A stretch of 64,000 nucleotides of DNA from Streptomyces sp. CG1 (GCF_041080625.1 NZ_CP163518.1:5941001-6005000); one strand, 5' to 3'; shown: positions 27,347 through 39,194, numbered from the stretch's first letter. Numbers and translations: made by a program. The notes: generated from the sequence alone by a model not told the origin.

Positions 27347-27438
27347 GAGGGAATGGGTGCGCGCCGCATGGAGTGTCAGTCCCAGCGGGTAAGACATGCC
27401 TAGTGGGAGGGGGCGACACGCAGGTCGGGCCGTCTCAC

Positions 27439-27452
27439 GTTCGCCATCGGCG
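27439..27452 (+). promoter_or_regulatory. ClgR-type operator 2 of clpC
   Basis: GTTCGC-CATCG-GCG is a second exact match to GTTCGC-N5-GCG, 106 nt downstream of the first and 205 nt before the clpC start. Two sites in one leader argue against chance. Confidence 0.6.
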
Positions 27453-27656
27453 TACTGGCGATGGGGGTAACTGCCTGGCCTGCGGGAACATCGTCTCGCA
27501 CCATCGGGTTGGAGCAGATGTCGGCGTTCGGGGTCAGGAGGCCAAGGACGGTGTCGGCAGTTGGAATGAGCGGTCCCCGCTTGCGGGACTAAGCTGCGGA
27601 AGGACAGGGAGGGGAAGTTCCCCCCACTGCCTGACCGCTCTGAGGAGCGATTAACG

Positions 27657-30182
<2,526 letters not shown>

Positions 30183-30205
30183 GCCTCCGGCGGATTGGCC
30201 GAGTT

Positions 30206-30240
30206 GAAGGGGCCGGTGCCTTTGGGGCACCGGCCCCTTC
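30206..30240 (+). terminator. clpC terminator
   Basis: Perfect 15-bp stem GAAGGGGCCGGTGCC (30206-30220) / GGCACCGGCCCCTTC (30226-30240) with a 5-nt loop, 23 nt after the clpC stop and before the convergent NACHT gene. Confidence 0.8.
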
Positions 30241-30261
30241 GCATGTTTTCGGTTGCCCTTG

Positions 30262-33200
30262 TCAGAAGGCGAAGGGCCGGGAGCGCGGAGTCAGCACGTT
30301 GGCGTCCGGGAAATCCGCCGCGTACGCGGTCTTGTCCAGGTTCACGGCAAGGGGCGTGAACAACCGGACGGTGCGCAGGTCCGGGCACAGCCGGGCCAGC
30401 GGTGCCAGGTCCTCGGTGCCCTGGACGTCGAACACATACAGGGTCTCCACTCCGGGCAGCTCAGGGGCTCCGGCGCAGTGCGCCGCCGCGTATGCGGGAA
30501 CGCCGAGGCGAGTGAGCGCGGGCAGAGCGGTGAGTTCGGACCAGTCTTCGGGCCGGAGGAACTCCACTCCGCCGCGCAGGTCCACAGAGTTCAGTGCCGA
30601 CCAGTGGCTCAGTCCGCGAAGACCGCCCGACGCGAGGACACCGGCGTCCAGGGCAAGCGTGTTCAGCGGGGCGTCGAGGGGCAGTTCCCGAAGACTGACG
30701 GGCAATTCGCTTGTCACCGTGAGGTGCTGCACGGTGTCGAGCCGGCCGAGCCCGGAGACCGGGCCGACGTTGTGCAGGTACAACTCCTCCAGACCCAGAT
30801 CCGCCAGGGGAGACACGTCACCCACCCCTGGACACCTGATCAGGCCCACGCGATCGAGCGAGAGCAGGGCGGCGAGTGGCCGTAGGTCGCGGAGCAGCGG
30901 ATTCTCGGCGAGACCGATCTTCCGCACACCCTCGGGAAGCATCCGCAGGATGTCCGCCAGGTCGTGCGCCCCGTCGATGGTCAGCCGAGGCCGGGGGCCC
31001 AGCCGGGGCAGCGCGCGCAGTGCCTCGGGGGAGGAGACGTTGACGTAGAGGTCCCGGGAGTCCACATGCGCCAGTACCTCCTCGGCATACCCGCTCCGGT
31101 CGAAACGCTCCCAGGCCAGCATCAGGGTGGCCCGTACCCGGAATTCGGGATGCCCCGCGAACCGCGAGAGCAGCGGCACCGCCGCGTCCGTTCCCACCAG
31201 TGCCGCCGTCCCCGTCACCGCCTCGGCTTCCTCGTCCGACAACCCCTCAGGACCCGGCAGCAGTTCCAGTACCAGTGGGCCCGCCTCCGCCAGTTCGCGT
31301 GCCTCCTGCACCGTGCGGGGCGGCAGCAGGGCGCGGGCCAGGTCCTCGACCCGCTGACGCACCGCCGGGTCCAGTTCCGTCGCGTGTTCCAGGCAGGCCA
31401 TCGCCAGCAGATGGGCCCGCTTGTCGGGTACCGACGTCAACAGGCCCAGCAGTTCGGCCCGTTCGCGGGGTCGGGCCTGGGCCACCGCCATGCGGATCAC
31501 GTCCGCCCACTGGTCGTCGCCGGCATGCCCCGCGAGCAGCCCGAAGTCACCCGCCTCCACGGCGGCCCGGGCGCCCAGGAAGTCCTGGAAGGTGCGGTGG
31601 ACGAAGTGCAGGAAGTCCGGGGCCGGGCCGAGCAGCAGTCCGGTGCGGACGAGGAAGTGGTCCAGTACGGCGGCGGCGTCCCCCAGCGCCGACGCCGCCG
31701 GTACCGCCGGGAGGGACTCGGCGACGATGGTCTCCGCCCGGTCGCGGTCCATCTCCGTACGTCCGTTGCGGATGAGCCAGTAGGCCAGGCGCTGCAGCAG
31801 CTGGAGCTGGGGTTCCTCGCTCAGCTCCGGCACCGCCATGTCCCGCTCGCGGTCCCGGCGGGTCAGCAGCATCGACAGGGCCGACTCGTACAACTCCTTG
31901 CGGCCGTAGGGCAGATAGCCGTGCCGGTCGCGGTGCAACGCGCAGATCAGGCCGCACATCAGGGGGTTGGTGGCGAGCCGGCCCAGGTCCGGTTTGGTGC
32001 GTACGGCATCGAGGAGCTGGCTCTCGTAGGCGACGAGCTGCGCATCCTCCTCCGCGTCCCCGCTCGCCGCGGCCCGGTGCCAGCGCCGGATGAACGAGGC
32101 GACGTCCGCGGGGCTCATCGCGGTCAGCGCCAGCTCCGTGAAGTCGTCGTCGACGAGCCAGTCGTCGCCGACGGCAGCGGGACGAGAGGTGATGAGCCAG
32201 CGGTTGCCGGGGAACGCGTCGACCAGGTCGTGCAGCCAGGCACGAGCCCGTATCCGTTCCGGCTCCGGCACCTCGTCCAGCCCGTCGACCAGTATGAGCC
32301 CGCGTCCGGCCGCCAGTACCCGGTCCTCCCAGCCGCTCGGCTGCGCCCCGGCGAGCGGGCAGCCGACGGCGGCCAGGAAGCGCGCCGGGTCGGGGAGGCG
32401 TTCGCCGTGCCGGGTGAGGGTGCGCAGGGGCAGGACGAACGGAACGCGGCCGGCGAGATGGGCCATGCGGCCGGTTGGTTCGGTCGCGGCGGACACGGCG
32501 AGCCACTGGATCAGCGTGGTCTTCCCCGAGCCCGCGACGCCTCGTAGCAGCACCCGGTCATGGCCGGCCAGCGCCTCGTCGGCGGGTGCGGTGACCGCGC
32601 CGGCGGGCACCAGCCCGAGCCATGTGCCGTACGGCTGGTCGCCGCGTCCGACCGCCTCCAGGCTGAGATACGCGGCGTCCAGCGGCCAGCGCCCCGGCGA
32701 ATTGCTGAGGTCGATGCCGTAGATGGTGAGCTTGCCGTGTTTGCGCGCGAGGTAGTCCAGGTACCGGATCTCGAAGCCGATGTCCTGGGCGTCCGGGCTG
32801 GGCACGCGGGCCAGCAGTTCCTGGACGTCGGCGCCCGTCCTGGCCTGGGCCCGGCTCTGCTCGACGGCGGTGCGGGCCACAAAGGTGGAGCGGCGGGTGA
32901 AGAACTCCAGGATCTCACCGCAGGCCCACTCGGTGGCCGCGTCGAGGAAGAGTCCGGCGTCGGCGGACAGCCCGTCGGCCGCGGGAGCCGCCTGCTTGAG
33001 CTGCCGGGCCAGCGCGGGCTCACCCAGCCGTACGGCCTGGACGTCGTCCATGTCGAGCCCGCCGAGGGCGAGCAGCCTGCGGGTCAGTGCCTCGGTGACG
33101 GCTTCCCGCTCGGGGGGCGGGAAGGGCGGCTCGCCCGGTGTGTCCAGCGCCCGCTCGGTCAGGTGGGCGGCGAGCTTGCGCAACTCCCGCTCGCCGAGGC

Positions 33201-33351
33201 CGCGTTTCTCGCCCCGTAAGGACACGAGGTCCGTCAGCCGTAACGGCTTCGGGACCAGCCCGGCGCCGGGGCCGTCCGCCGGGACCAGCTTCTTCAGCAG
33301 CGAGACGACCAGCGTGGACGCCATCTTCCCGCCGATCGCGGCAGGCTCCAT
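30262..33351 (-). CDS. NACHT-domain NTPase with C-terminal leucine-rich-type repeats
   Basis: 1029 aa. An N-terminal helical domain (about 1-190) has the LVVSLLKKLVP start of bacterial NACHT N-terminal helical domains. The NACHT core shows Walker A GVAGSGKTT (271-279), Walker B LILVDGLDEV (352-361) and sensor ITSRP (387-391). Helical winged-helix and superhelical regions follow, and the last about 250 residues are an LRR-like solenoid (LRDLRPLAALLSLDRVGLIR, then LADLGLEELYLHNV). It is a STAND ATPase related to bacterial NACHT (bNACHT) proteins, some of which defend against phage. It is a lone gene between clpC and a phosphatase. ATG 33324 is an alternative start. Confidence 0.88.
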   Translation of the reverse strand: MEPAAIGGKMASTLVVSLLKKLVPADGPGAGLVPKPLRLTDLVSLRGEKRGLGERELRKLAAHLTERALDTPGEPPFPPPEREAVTEALTRRLLALGGLDMDDVQAVRLGEPALARQLKQAAPAADGLSADAGLFLDAATEWACGEILEFFTRRSTFVARTAVEQSRAQARTGADVQELLARVPSPDAQDIGFEIRYLDYLARKHGKLTIYGIDLSNSPGRWPLDAAYLSLEAVGRGDQPYGTWLGLVPAGAVTAPADEALAGHDRVLLRGVAGSGKTTLIQWLAVSAATEPTGRMAHLAGRVPFVLPLRTLTRHGERLPDPARFLAAVGCPLAGAQPSGWEDRVLAAGRGLILVDGLDEVPEPERIRARAWLHDLVDAFPGNRWLITSRPAAVGDDWLVDDDFTELALTAMSPADVASFIRRWHRAAASGDAEEDAQLVAYESQLLDAVRTKPDLGRLATNPLMCGLICALHRDRHGYLPYGRKELYESALSMLLTRRDRERDMAVPELSEEPQLQLLQRLAYWLIRNGRTEMDRDRAETIVAESLPAVPAASALGDAAAVLDHFLVRTGLLLGPAPDFLHFVHRTFQDFLGARAAVEAGDFGLLAGHAGDDQWADVIRMAVAQARPRERAELLGLLTSVPDKRAHLLAMACLEHATELDPAVRQRVEDLARALLPPRTVQEARELAEAGPLVLELLPGPEGLSDEEAEAVTGTAALVGTDAAVPLLSRFAGHPEFRVRATLMLAWERFDRSGYAEEVLAHVDSRDLYVNVSSPEALRALPRLGPRPRLTIDGAHDLADILRMLPEGVRKIGLAENPLLRDLRPLAALLSLDRVGLIRCPGVGDVSPLADLGLEELYLHNVGPVSGLGRLDTVQHLTVTSELPVSLRELPLDAPLNTLALDAGVLASGGLRGLSHWSALNSVDLRGGVEFLRPEDWSELTALPALTRLGVPAYAAAHCAGAPELPGVETLYVFDVQGTEDLAPLARLCPDLRTVRLFTPLAVNLDKTAYAADFPDANVLTPRSRPFAF

Positions 33352-33408
33352 CCGCCACCCCCGTAGTCGCAGGATCAGACGGAGCCTAACGGCGGGTCCG
33401 AGCCGGCG

Positions 33409-34032
33409 TCAGGACAACTGCCCGTTGTAGTCCGGCAGTTTGAAGGTCTTCTCGGCGTGGCCGCCGGAGAGGTCGGTGGCGCTGTTGCCGATGTTCGCGA
33501 TGATCGTGTAGCCGTGGTTCTCGATGTCGACGCGCTGGGCCGTCTTGTAGGCGGCGACGTCCTCGAAGAGGTCGAACAGGCCGCGGACGTAGAGGCCGGA
33601 GACGTCGTAGCCGTCGTGCTCGAGGTTGTACTCGGTCGGCAGGTAGATGATGCCGGGGCGGGCCGTGACGAAGAAGAGCGAGACGCCGTGCTCCTGGGCG
33701 TACTGCGCGACGTTGAGGACGGGCTTGTTGGCCGGCTGCGGGTAGCTGAAGCCGAAGTCGGTCTCCAGCGTGGTGTTGTCGATGTCGAAGACGATCGCCT
33801 GCTTCTCGCCGGGATCGGCGGCGGCGATGCGCTGCTTCAGATAGGGCAGGGCCTGGTCCATCACCGCCTGGCAGTCCTTCTGCCAGGTCGCGTAGTCCAC
33901 CTTCGTGGACGAGGTGGTGGTGGCGGTGGTGTCGCTAGCGGTCGCGGCCTGGGCCGGGGCGGCCAGTGCGGCCAGGGCGGCCACGGAGACGGCGGTGGCG
34001 GATATGCGGCGAGCCCAGGGGCCTCTGGTCAT
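33409..34032 (-). CDS. secreted HAD-superfamily acid phosphatase (class B type)
   Basis: 207 aa. A Sec signal peptide (basic MTRGPWARRISA, then a hydrophobic Ala-rich stretch ending APAQAA near residue 29) precedes the HAD core. The nucleophile motif is VFDIDNTTLE (DxDNT) and motif II is FFVTARPG. The C-terminal DIENHGYTIIANIGNSATDL carries the motif III Lys/Asp equivalents. By family it hydrolyses phosphomonoesters outside the cell. It is a single gene; no PHO-box-like direct repeat stands out upstream. Confidence 0.88.
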   Translation of the reverse strand: MTRGPWARRISATAVSVAALAALAAPAQAATASDTTATTTSSTKVDYATWQKDCQAVMDQALPYLKQRIAAADPGEKQAIVFDIDNTTLETDFGFSYPQPANKPVLNVAQYAQEHGVSLFFVTARPGIIYLPTEYNLEHDGYDVSGLYVRGLFDLFEDVAAYKTAQRVDIENHGYTIIANIGNSATDLSGGHAEKTFKLPDYNGQLS

Positions 34033-34217
34033 CGGTGGGGGTTCCTCTCACGTCCGTACACGCGGCTGCAATGTCAGGGGCATGATCTGAGGCGAGGGTG
34101 GCGCGAGGGGAACCGTAGGGTTACTGGACGGTAGGTGGCCAGAGGCGTGCGTCACATTTGCGTGAGCGTCGATTGAGGGCTCGGTGACAAGCCGCACAGG
34201 CGTCCTGGGTCGATCCG

Positions 34218-34619
34218 GTGAAGAAGTACACGCTCTCGGTGAGGTTCAAGCAGGCCGGTGCCATGGGGCAGGCCAAGCACAGTGGCCAGGACTTCGCCGT
34301 GTCGACCGGCACCGAGGTCGTCGCCACGCGCGGCGGCACCGTCGCCGAGGCCGGCCCGAACGGCGCCGGCGACGGCCCCGCGTACGGCGACGCCATCGTC
34401 GTCGAGCACGGCAACGGCGCCTACTCGCAGTACGCGCACCTGTCCCGGATCGACGTCAGGGCCGGCCAGATCGTCAAGACCGGCCAGCGCATCGGCCTGT
34501 CCGGCTCCACCGGCAACTCCTCCGGCCCGCACCAGCACTTCGAGATCCGTACGCCCCCGCACCGCGGCTCCGCCGTCGACCCGGTCGCGCGCCTGCGCGC
34601 CAAGGGCGTCACTCTCTGA
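34218..34619 (+). CDS. M23 (LytM) peptidase domain lacking a signal peptide, probably truncated
   Basis: 133 aa from a GTG at 34218. It has the complete metal site of M23 endopeptidases: HSGQDFA (His and Asp) and HQHFEI (HxH). The family normally acts outside the cell on peptidoglycan cross-bridges after export. Here no signal peptide exists. The frame stays open upstream for only 11 codons (QAAQASWVDP...) before a stop, and those codons look like the natural lead-in of the domain. No Shine-Dalgarno is visible. I read this as an N-terminally truncated remnant, although a short expressed protein cannot be excluded. Confidence 0.6.
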   Translation: MKKYTLSVRFKQAGAMGQAKHSGQDFAVSTGTEVVATRGGTVAEAGPNGAGDGPAYGDAIVVEHGNGAYSQYAHLSRIDVRAGQIVKTGQRIGLSGSTGNSSGPHQHFEIRTPPHRGSAVDPVARLRAKGVTL

Positions 34620-34654
34620 GCCGACCCTCCTCCTGAGCCGGCTCTCGTGCCGGG

Positions 34655-35251
34655 CTAGCTCTCGCCGGCGTGTTCGTGGGCCTGGGTGACGAGGCCCAGG
34701 GCGACTTCGAGTACGGCCTCGCGCCGCTCCTCGAAGTCGCCTTCCAGGTCCTGCATCACGAACATGCCCGCGTGCAGCGTGAACATCGCGCTGACACAGC
34801 GGACCTGGTCGATGAGCGGTGCCTCCGGGTCGATGAAGATGTCCCGCATGCCGCGCATCCGGTCCTTGAAGGTGTCGCCGATGCGCAGGTCCCGGACCGT
34901 GCCCTGGTTGTCGTGCATGAAACGGAAGAACGGCTCGGCGTCGGCCAGGATGCGGCTGTAGCGCCGTACCATCTCCTGCTTGGTCTGCAGCGTGTGCGGC
35001 TGGCTGCGGCCCCACTCGATGAGTTCCTCGATCGGCCTCGTCAGATCCTCGAAGAGGCTGACGATGATCTCTTCCTTCGTCTTGAAGTGGTAGTACAGGG
35101 CCGCCTTCGTGACGTCGAGACGCTCGGCGATCTCGCGCAGGGAGGTCTTCTCGTAGCCCTGCTCCGCGAAGAGGTCGAGCGCCACGTCCTGAATGCGCTG
35201 GCGGGTGTTACCGCGACGCTGCTGCTTGGTGCCGTCCATGGTGACGCCCAT
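34655..35251 (-). CDS. TetR/AcrR-family repressor of the adjacent MFS exporter
   Basis: 198 aa. The HTH is NTRQRIQDVALDLFAEQGYE, then TSLREIAERLDVTKAALYYHF. The ligand-binding C-terminal domain includes FMHDNQGTVRDLRIGDTFKD. It is divergent from the DHA2-type MFS gene, with twin palindromes in between, the standard layout for a drug-responsive repressor/exporter pair. The effector is unknown. The start at 35251 (MGVTMDG) has an alternative ATG at 35239. Confidence 0.92.
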   Translation of the reverse strand: MGVTMDGTKQQRRGNTRQRIQDVALDLFAEQGYEKTSLREIAERLDVTKAALYYHFKTKEEIIVSLFEDLTRPIEELIEWGRSQPHTLQTKQEMVRRYSRILADAEPFFRFMHDNQGTVRDLRIGDTFKDRMRGMRDIFIDPEAPLIDQVRCVSAMFTLHAGMFVMQDLEGDFEERREAVLEVALGLVTQAHEHAGES

Positions 35252-35282
35252 CCTCGTACTCCTTGCGCTCGCGCGGAAACTT

Positions 35283-35300
35283 ACTTGACGCCCGGCTAGT
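35283..35300. promoter_or_regulatory. TetR operator, left copy
   Basis: ACTTGACGCCCGGCTAGT is an imperfect 18-bp dyad (6 of 9 pairs). It overlaps the -35 element TTGACG (35285-35290) of the MFS promoter. Together with the right copy it forms a 22-bp near-perfect inverted repeat (35279-35300 and 35329-35350, one mismatch). Confidence 0.65.
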
Positions 35301-35314
35301 AACAGGTCTACTTT
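35285..35314 (+). promoter_or_regulatory. promoter of the MFS exporter gene
   Basis: TTGACG (35285-35290), an 18-nt spacer and TACTTT (35309-35314) fit the vegetative sigma-factor consensus. It lies between the two TetR operators, so a bound repressor would block it. The leader before the ATG at 35377 is about 55 nt. Confidence 0.55.
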
Positions 35315-35328
35315 CCCCAGTGTAGTGA

Positions 35329-35346
35329 ACTAGCCGGGCGGCAAGT
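35329..35346. promoter_or_regulatory. TetR operator, right copy
   Basis: ACTAGCCGGGCGGCAAGT is an 18-bp dyad (7 of 9 pairs) whose reverse complement closely matches the left copy. It lies just downstream of the expected MFS transcription start and upstream of the tetR start. Confidence 0.65.
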
Positions 35347-35370
35347 AAGTGGAAGCCGCAGGGGGAGTGA

Positions 35371-36963
<1,593 letters not shown>

Positions 36964-36978
36964 GGCAGGCCTGAACCG

Positions 36979-37014
36979 AAGACCCCCGGCTTGGTGTCCG
37001 CCACCGGGGGTCTT
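36979..37014 (+). terminator. terminator of the MFS gene
   Basis: Perfect 11-bp stem AAGACCCCCGG (36979-36989) / CCGGGGGTCTT (37004-37014) followed by a T-rich stretch, 15 nt after the MFS stop. Confidence 0.75.
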
Positions 37015-37152
37015 CTTCTGCATTTTTGCCCACCCGCTCACCCGCTCACCCGCCCGCCTGTCCCGCTTGGCCGAGAAGTGGGCGAGGCGGGCGTATCAGG
37101 GTGTTTGCGCTGGTCGGAGCCGTTGTCAGTCCTCCGTGTCACCATCGGCTGC

Positions 37153-37659
37153 ATGGACAAACTGCGGCGGCTGCGTCTGGCCGAGGACGCCATGGACCGG
37201 GACTGGGCGGACCCGGGTCTCGATCTGGACGCGGTGGCCGCGTGGGCCGGGTACTCGCGGTATCACTTCCTGCGCGCCTTCAAGGACGTCTACGGCGAGA
37301 CACCCGGCCAGTATCTGACCCACCGGCGGATCGAGCGGGCCGAGGAGATGCTGCGCTGTGCCAACCTCACCGTGACCGAGATCTGCACGCTCGTCGGCTT
37401 CAGCAGCCTCGGCACGTTCTCCGCCCGCTTCAAGGCCCGCACCGGACTCACCCCGAGCGAGTACCGCGCCCGGCATGTGGGCCGCGGCGCCTCCCTGATA
37501 CCCGGCTGCTACGCCATGCTCTGGGCCGGCGGATTCAGTACCGCAAGATCGGAGAAGCGCTCCGGGGCCGGCCCTGCCTACGGTGGCGGAGAGGCGTCCG
37601 CCCCGGCGGACAGCACCGCCAGCGTCATCAGCACCGCCGACAGGAGAGCAGAGCCATGA
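37153..37659 (+). CDS. AraC-family regulator (DNA-binding domain only)
   Basis: 168 aa from the ATG at 37153. The two AraC helix-turn-helix units are LDAVAAWAGYSRYHFLRAF and VTEICTLVGFSSLGTFSARF, with PGQYLTHRRIERAEEMLR between them. No sensor domain precedes them; about 60 loosely conserved residues follow. It overlaps the VOC gene by 4 nt (ATGA), so the two form an operon, as in other AraC/glyoxalase pairs. It probably regulates that operon; the signal is unknown. Confidence 0.87.
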   Translation: MDKLRRLRLAEDAMDRDWADPGLDLDAVAAWAGYSRYHFLRAFKDVYGETPGQYLTHRRIERAEEMLRCANLTVTEICTLVGFSSLGTFSARFKARTGLTPSEYRARHVGRGASLIPGCYAMLWAGGFSTARSEKRSGAGPAYGGGEASAPADSTASVISTADRRAEP

Positions 37660-38102
37660 TCAAGGGGCTTGCCATCACGACCGTCTGGGTCCTCGACCAG
37701 GACCGGGCCAAGGAGTTCTACACCGAGAAGCTGGGCCTGGAGGTCCGTACGGACATGACCATGGGGGAGGGCGGTATGCGCTGGCTCACCGTCGGGGCCC
37801 CCGGCCAGCGTGACGTGGAGCTGACGCTCATGGTGCCGGGGCCGCCGGCGATGGACCCCGAGTCCGCCGAGATGATGCGGAAGCTTGTCGCCAAGGGGGC
37901 GCTCGGTGCGGGCGTGCTGGCGACCGATGACATCCACGGGGACTACAAGAAGCTCAAGGAACGCGGGGTGGAGTTCCTTCAGGAGCCGCAGGAGCGGCCG
38001 TACGGCACGGAGGCGCTGTTCCGGGACGACTCCGGGAACTGGTTCTCCTTCACGCAGCGTCGGGAGGGCGGGCTGGACTTGGAGCGGGACTGGGCTTGTT
38101 GA
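37656..38102 (+). CDS. VOC (glyoxalase/bleomycin-resistance) family protein
   Basis: 148 aa with two beta-alpha-beta-beta-beta units: ITTVWVLDQDRAKEFYTEKL then LGLEVRTDMTM and WLTVGAPGQRDVEL; the second half ends TEALFRDDSGNWFSFTQ. The metal-binding pattern is the usual Glu/His type but is incomplete to the eye. The family includes glyoxalase I, dioxygenases and drug-binding proteins; the substrate is not predictable. It is coupled to the AraC gene, with AGGAG upstream of the ATG. Confidence 0.88.
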   Translation: MIKGLAITTVWVLDQDRAKEFYTEKLGLEVRTDMTMGEGGMRWLTVGAPGQRDVELTLMVPGPPAMDPESAEMMRKLVAKGALGAGVLATDDIHGDYKKLKERGVEFLQEPQERPYGTEALFRDDSGNWFSFTQRREGGLDLERDWAC

Positions 38103-38130
38103 GCGCTTCCGCCTCGGGCGCCGTCGGCCG

Positions 38131-38312
38131 AACGCCCAATAGCTCGGGGCGCGTTGTGGTCCCACGGCTGCGGGCCGAGGTGGGCTGGTCACTCCCCCAG
38201 GTTCTCGGCTCCCCCAGGTTCTTGGCTTCGCTGAGTTCTCGGCTTCGCTCGAACCCGGGGGCCCCAGCGCGGCGGAGCCGCATATCGGTACAGCCCCGCG
38301 CCCCTGGGGAGT
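38131..38312. repeat. dispersed intergenic repeat cluster
   Basis: Two blocks occur elsewhere in the window. 38131-38173 (with CGCCCAATAGCTCGGG) matches the reverse complement of 45391-45432. 38261-38312 is the reverse complement of about 52444-52494 with only a few mismatches. Between them CCCAGGTTCTCGGCT and similar 15-nt phrases repeat. No coding function is evident. This is the kind of dispersed palindromic element found between Streptomyces genes. Confidence 0.6.
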
Positions 38313-38329
38313 TGCAGTGCCGCCTGCCT

Positions 38330-39082
38330 TCAGCGCCCCGTAGCCAGCGTCGCGCCCCCCGTCGCCTCCAGCACCACGCCGGTCACGAAGTCGTTGGCCG
38401 CCAGCATGTGGATCGCGCGGGCGATGTCCTCCGGGCGGCCGACGCGGCCGACGGGGGTGATCGCGGCGAAGCCGTCGAAGAGCGTCCGGCGCTGTTCGGC
38501 CGGTACGCCCTGCCACCAGGGAGTGTCGACGACGCCGGGCGAGACCGCGTTGATGCGGAGTGGGGCCAGTTCCACGGCGAGGGGCGGGACCATCGCCTCC
38601 AGGGCGCCGTTGATCGCGGCGAGGCCGGCGGTGCCCGGCAGGGCGGCGCGGGCGGAGGCGGCGGTCACCAGCGTCACCGAGCCGTCGCGGCGCAGGGCGG
38701 GCAGAGCTGCCTGGAGTACCTGGACGTGCGGCCAGAACTTGCCGTCGAAGCCCGCCGCCAGCTCGGTCAGGTCCAGCTCGGCGAAGGGGCCGCCGCCCTT
38801 GCCGCCGCTGAGCGCGACGACCAGGTGGTCGACAGGCCCGGAGCCCGCGAAGAAGGCGTCCACCGCGGCGCGGTCCGCCCCGTCCAGCCGGTATGTCGAG
38901 ACCTTGCCGCCGATCCGGTCCGCCGCGGCGTCGAGGCGGTCCTGGTCGCGGCCGGTGATGACCACCTCCGCTCCGTCCGCCGCGAAGAACGCGGCCGCCG
39001 CCTCGCCGATGCCGGAGCTGCCGCCCATCACGACGACGCGCTGTCCGGCGAGGGCGTGCACAGGGCTGTTCGCAGTGCTCAT
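38330..39082 (-). CDS. atypical short-chain dehydrogenase/reductase
   Basis: 250 aa from the ATG at 39082. The Rossmann cofactor motif is VVVMGGSSGIGEAAAAFF (TGxxxGxG type), and the SPGVVDTP segment is normal. The catalytic YxxxK is missing: the position of Tyr reads Leu154 and that of Lys reads Asn158 (GLAAINGALEAM), although Ser143 remains. It may bind NAD(P) without classical redox catalysis, or use other residues. It is divergent from a TetR gene across a strong palindrome that probably controls it. Confidence 0.85.
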   Translation of the reverse strand: MSTANSPVHALAGQRVVVMGGSSGIGEAAAAFFAADGAEVVITGRDQDRLDAAADRIGGKVSTYRLDGADRAAVDAFFAGSGPVDHLVVALSGGKGGGPFAELDLTELAAGFDGKFWPHVQVLQAALPALRRDGSVTLVTAASARAALPGTAGLAAINGALEAMVPPLAVELAPLRINAVSPGVVDTPWWQGVPAEQRRTLFDGFAAITPVGRVGRPEDIARAIHMLAANDFVTGVVLEATGGATLATGR

Positions 39083-39169
39083 GAGTGACTCTCTCCTGCT
39101 CTTTGCCGTCTTTCCGGCTCTTGCCCGAGGAATCGCCGGGTTCCGGCTCGCTTCTTTGCCGAGAACGCT

Positions 39170-39194
39170 GGTCTCGTTAAAGTTTACCGAGACC
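39170..39194. promoter_or_regulatory. TetR operator between SDR and tetR
   Basis: GGTCTCG-N11-CGAGACC, with most of the inner bases also paired (22 of 25 symmetric). A further half-site-like AGTCTCGTC lies at 39198. It is centred in the divergent gap, 62 nt before the tetR GTG and 88 nt before the SDR ATG. Confidence 0.65.

Larger units (their letters stand above)
27226..27656 (+). promoter_or_regulatory. clpC: 431-nt regulatory region upstream of clpC
   Basis: No gene is supported here. The region holds two GTTCGC-N5-GCG boxes, a GGGAAT element that could be part of a sigma-R-type promoter (GGAAT 27350-27354, then GTG after 18 nt in place of GTT), and an imperfect hairpin GTCCCCGC-TT-GCGGGAC at 27573-27589. 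The GAGGAG Shine-Dalgarno precedes the clpC ATG. Such a long leader region fits a stress-regulated gene. Confidence 0.5.

Noticed and set aside
30964..32547. 527-aa plus-strand frame inside the NACHT gene
   Set aside because: It is antisense, Gln/Arg/Gly-rich, with no homologous motif; the minus-strand frame has intact NACHT motifs.
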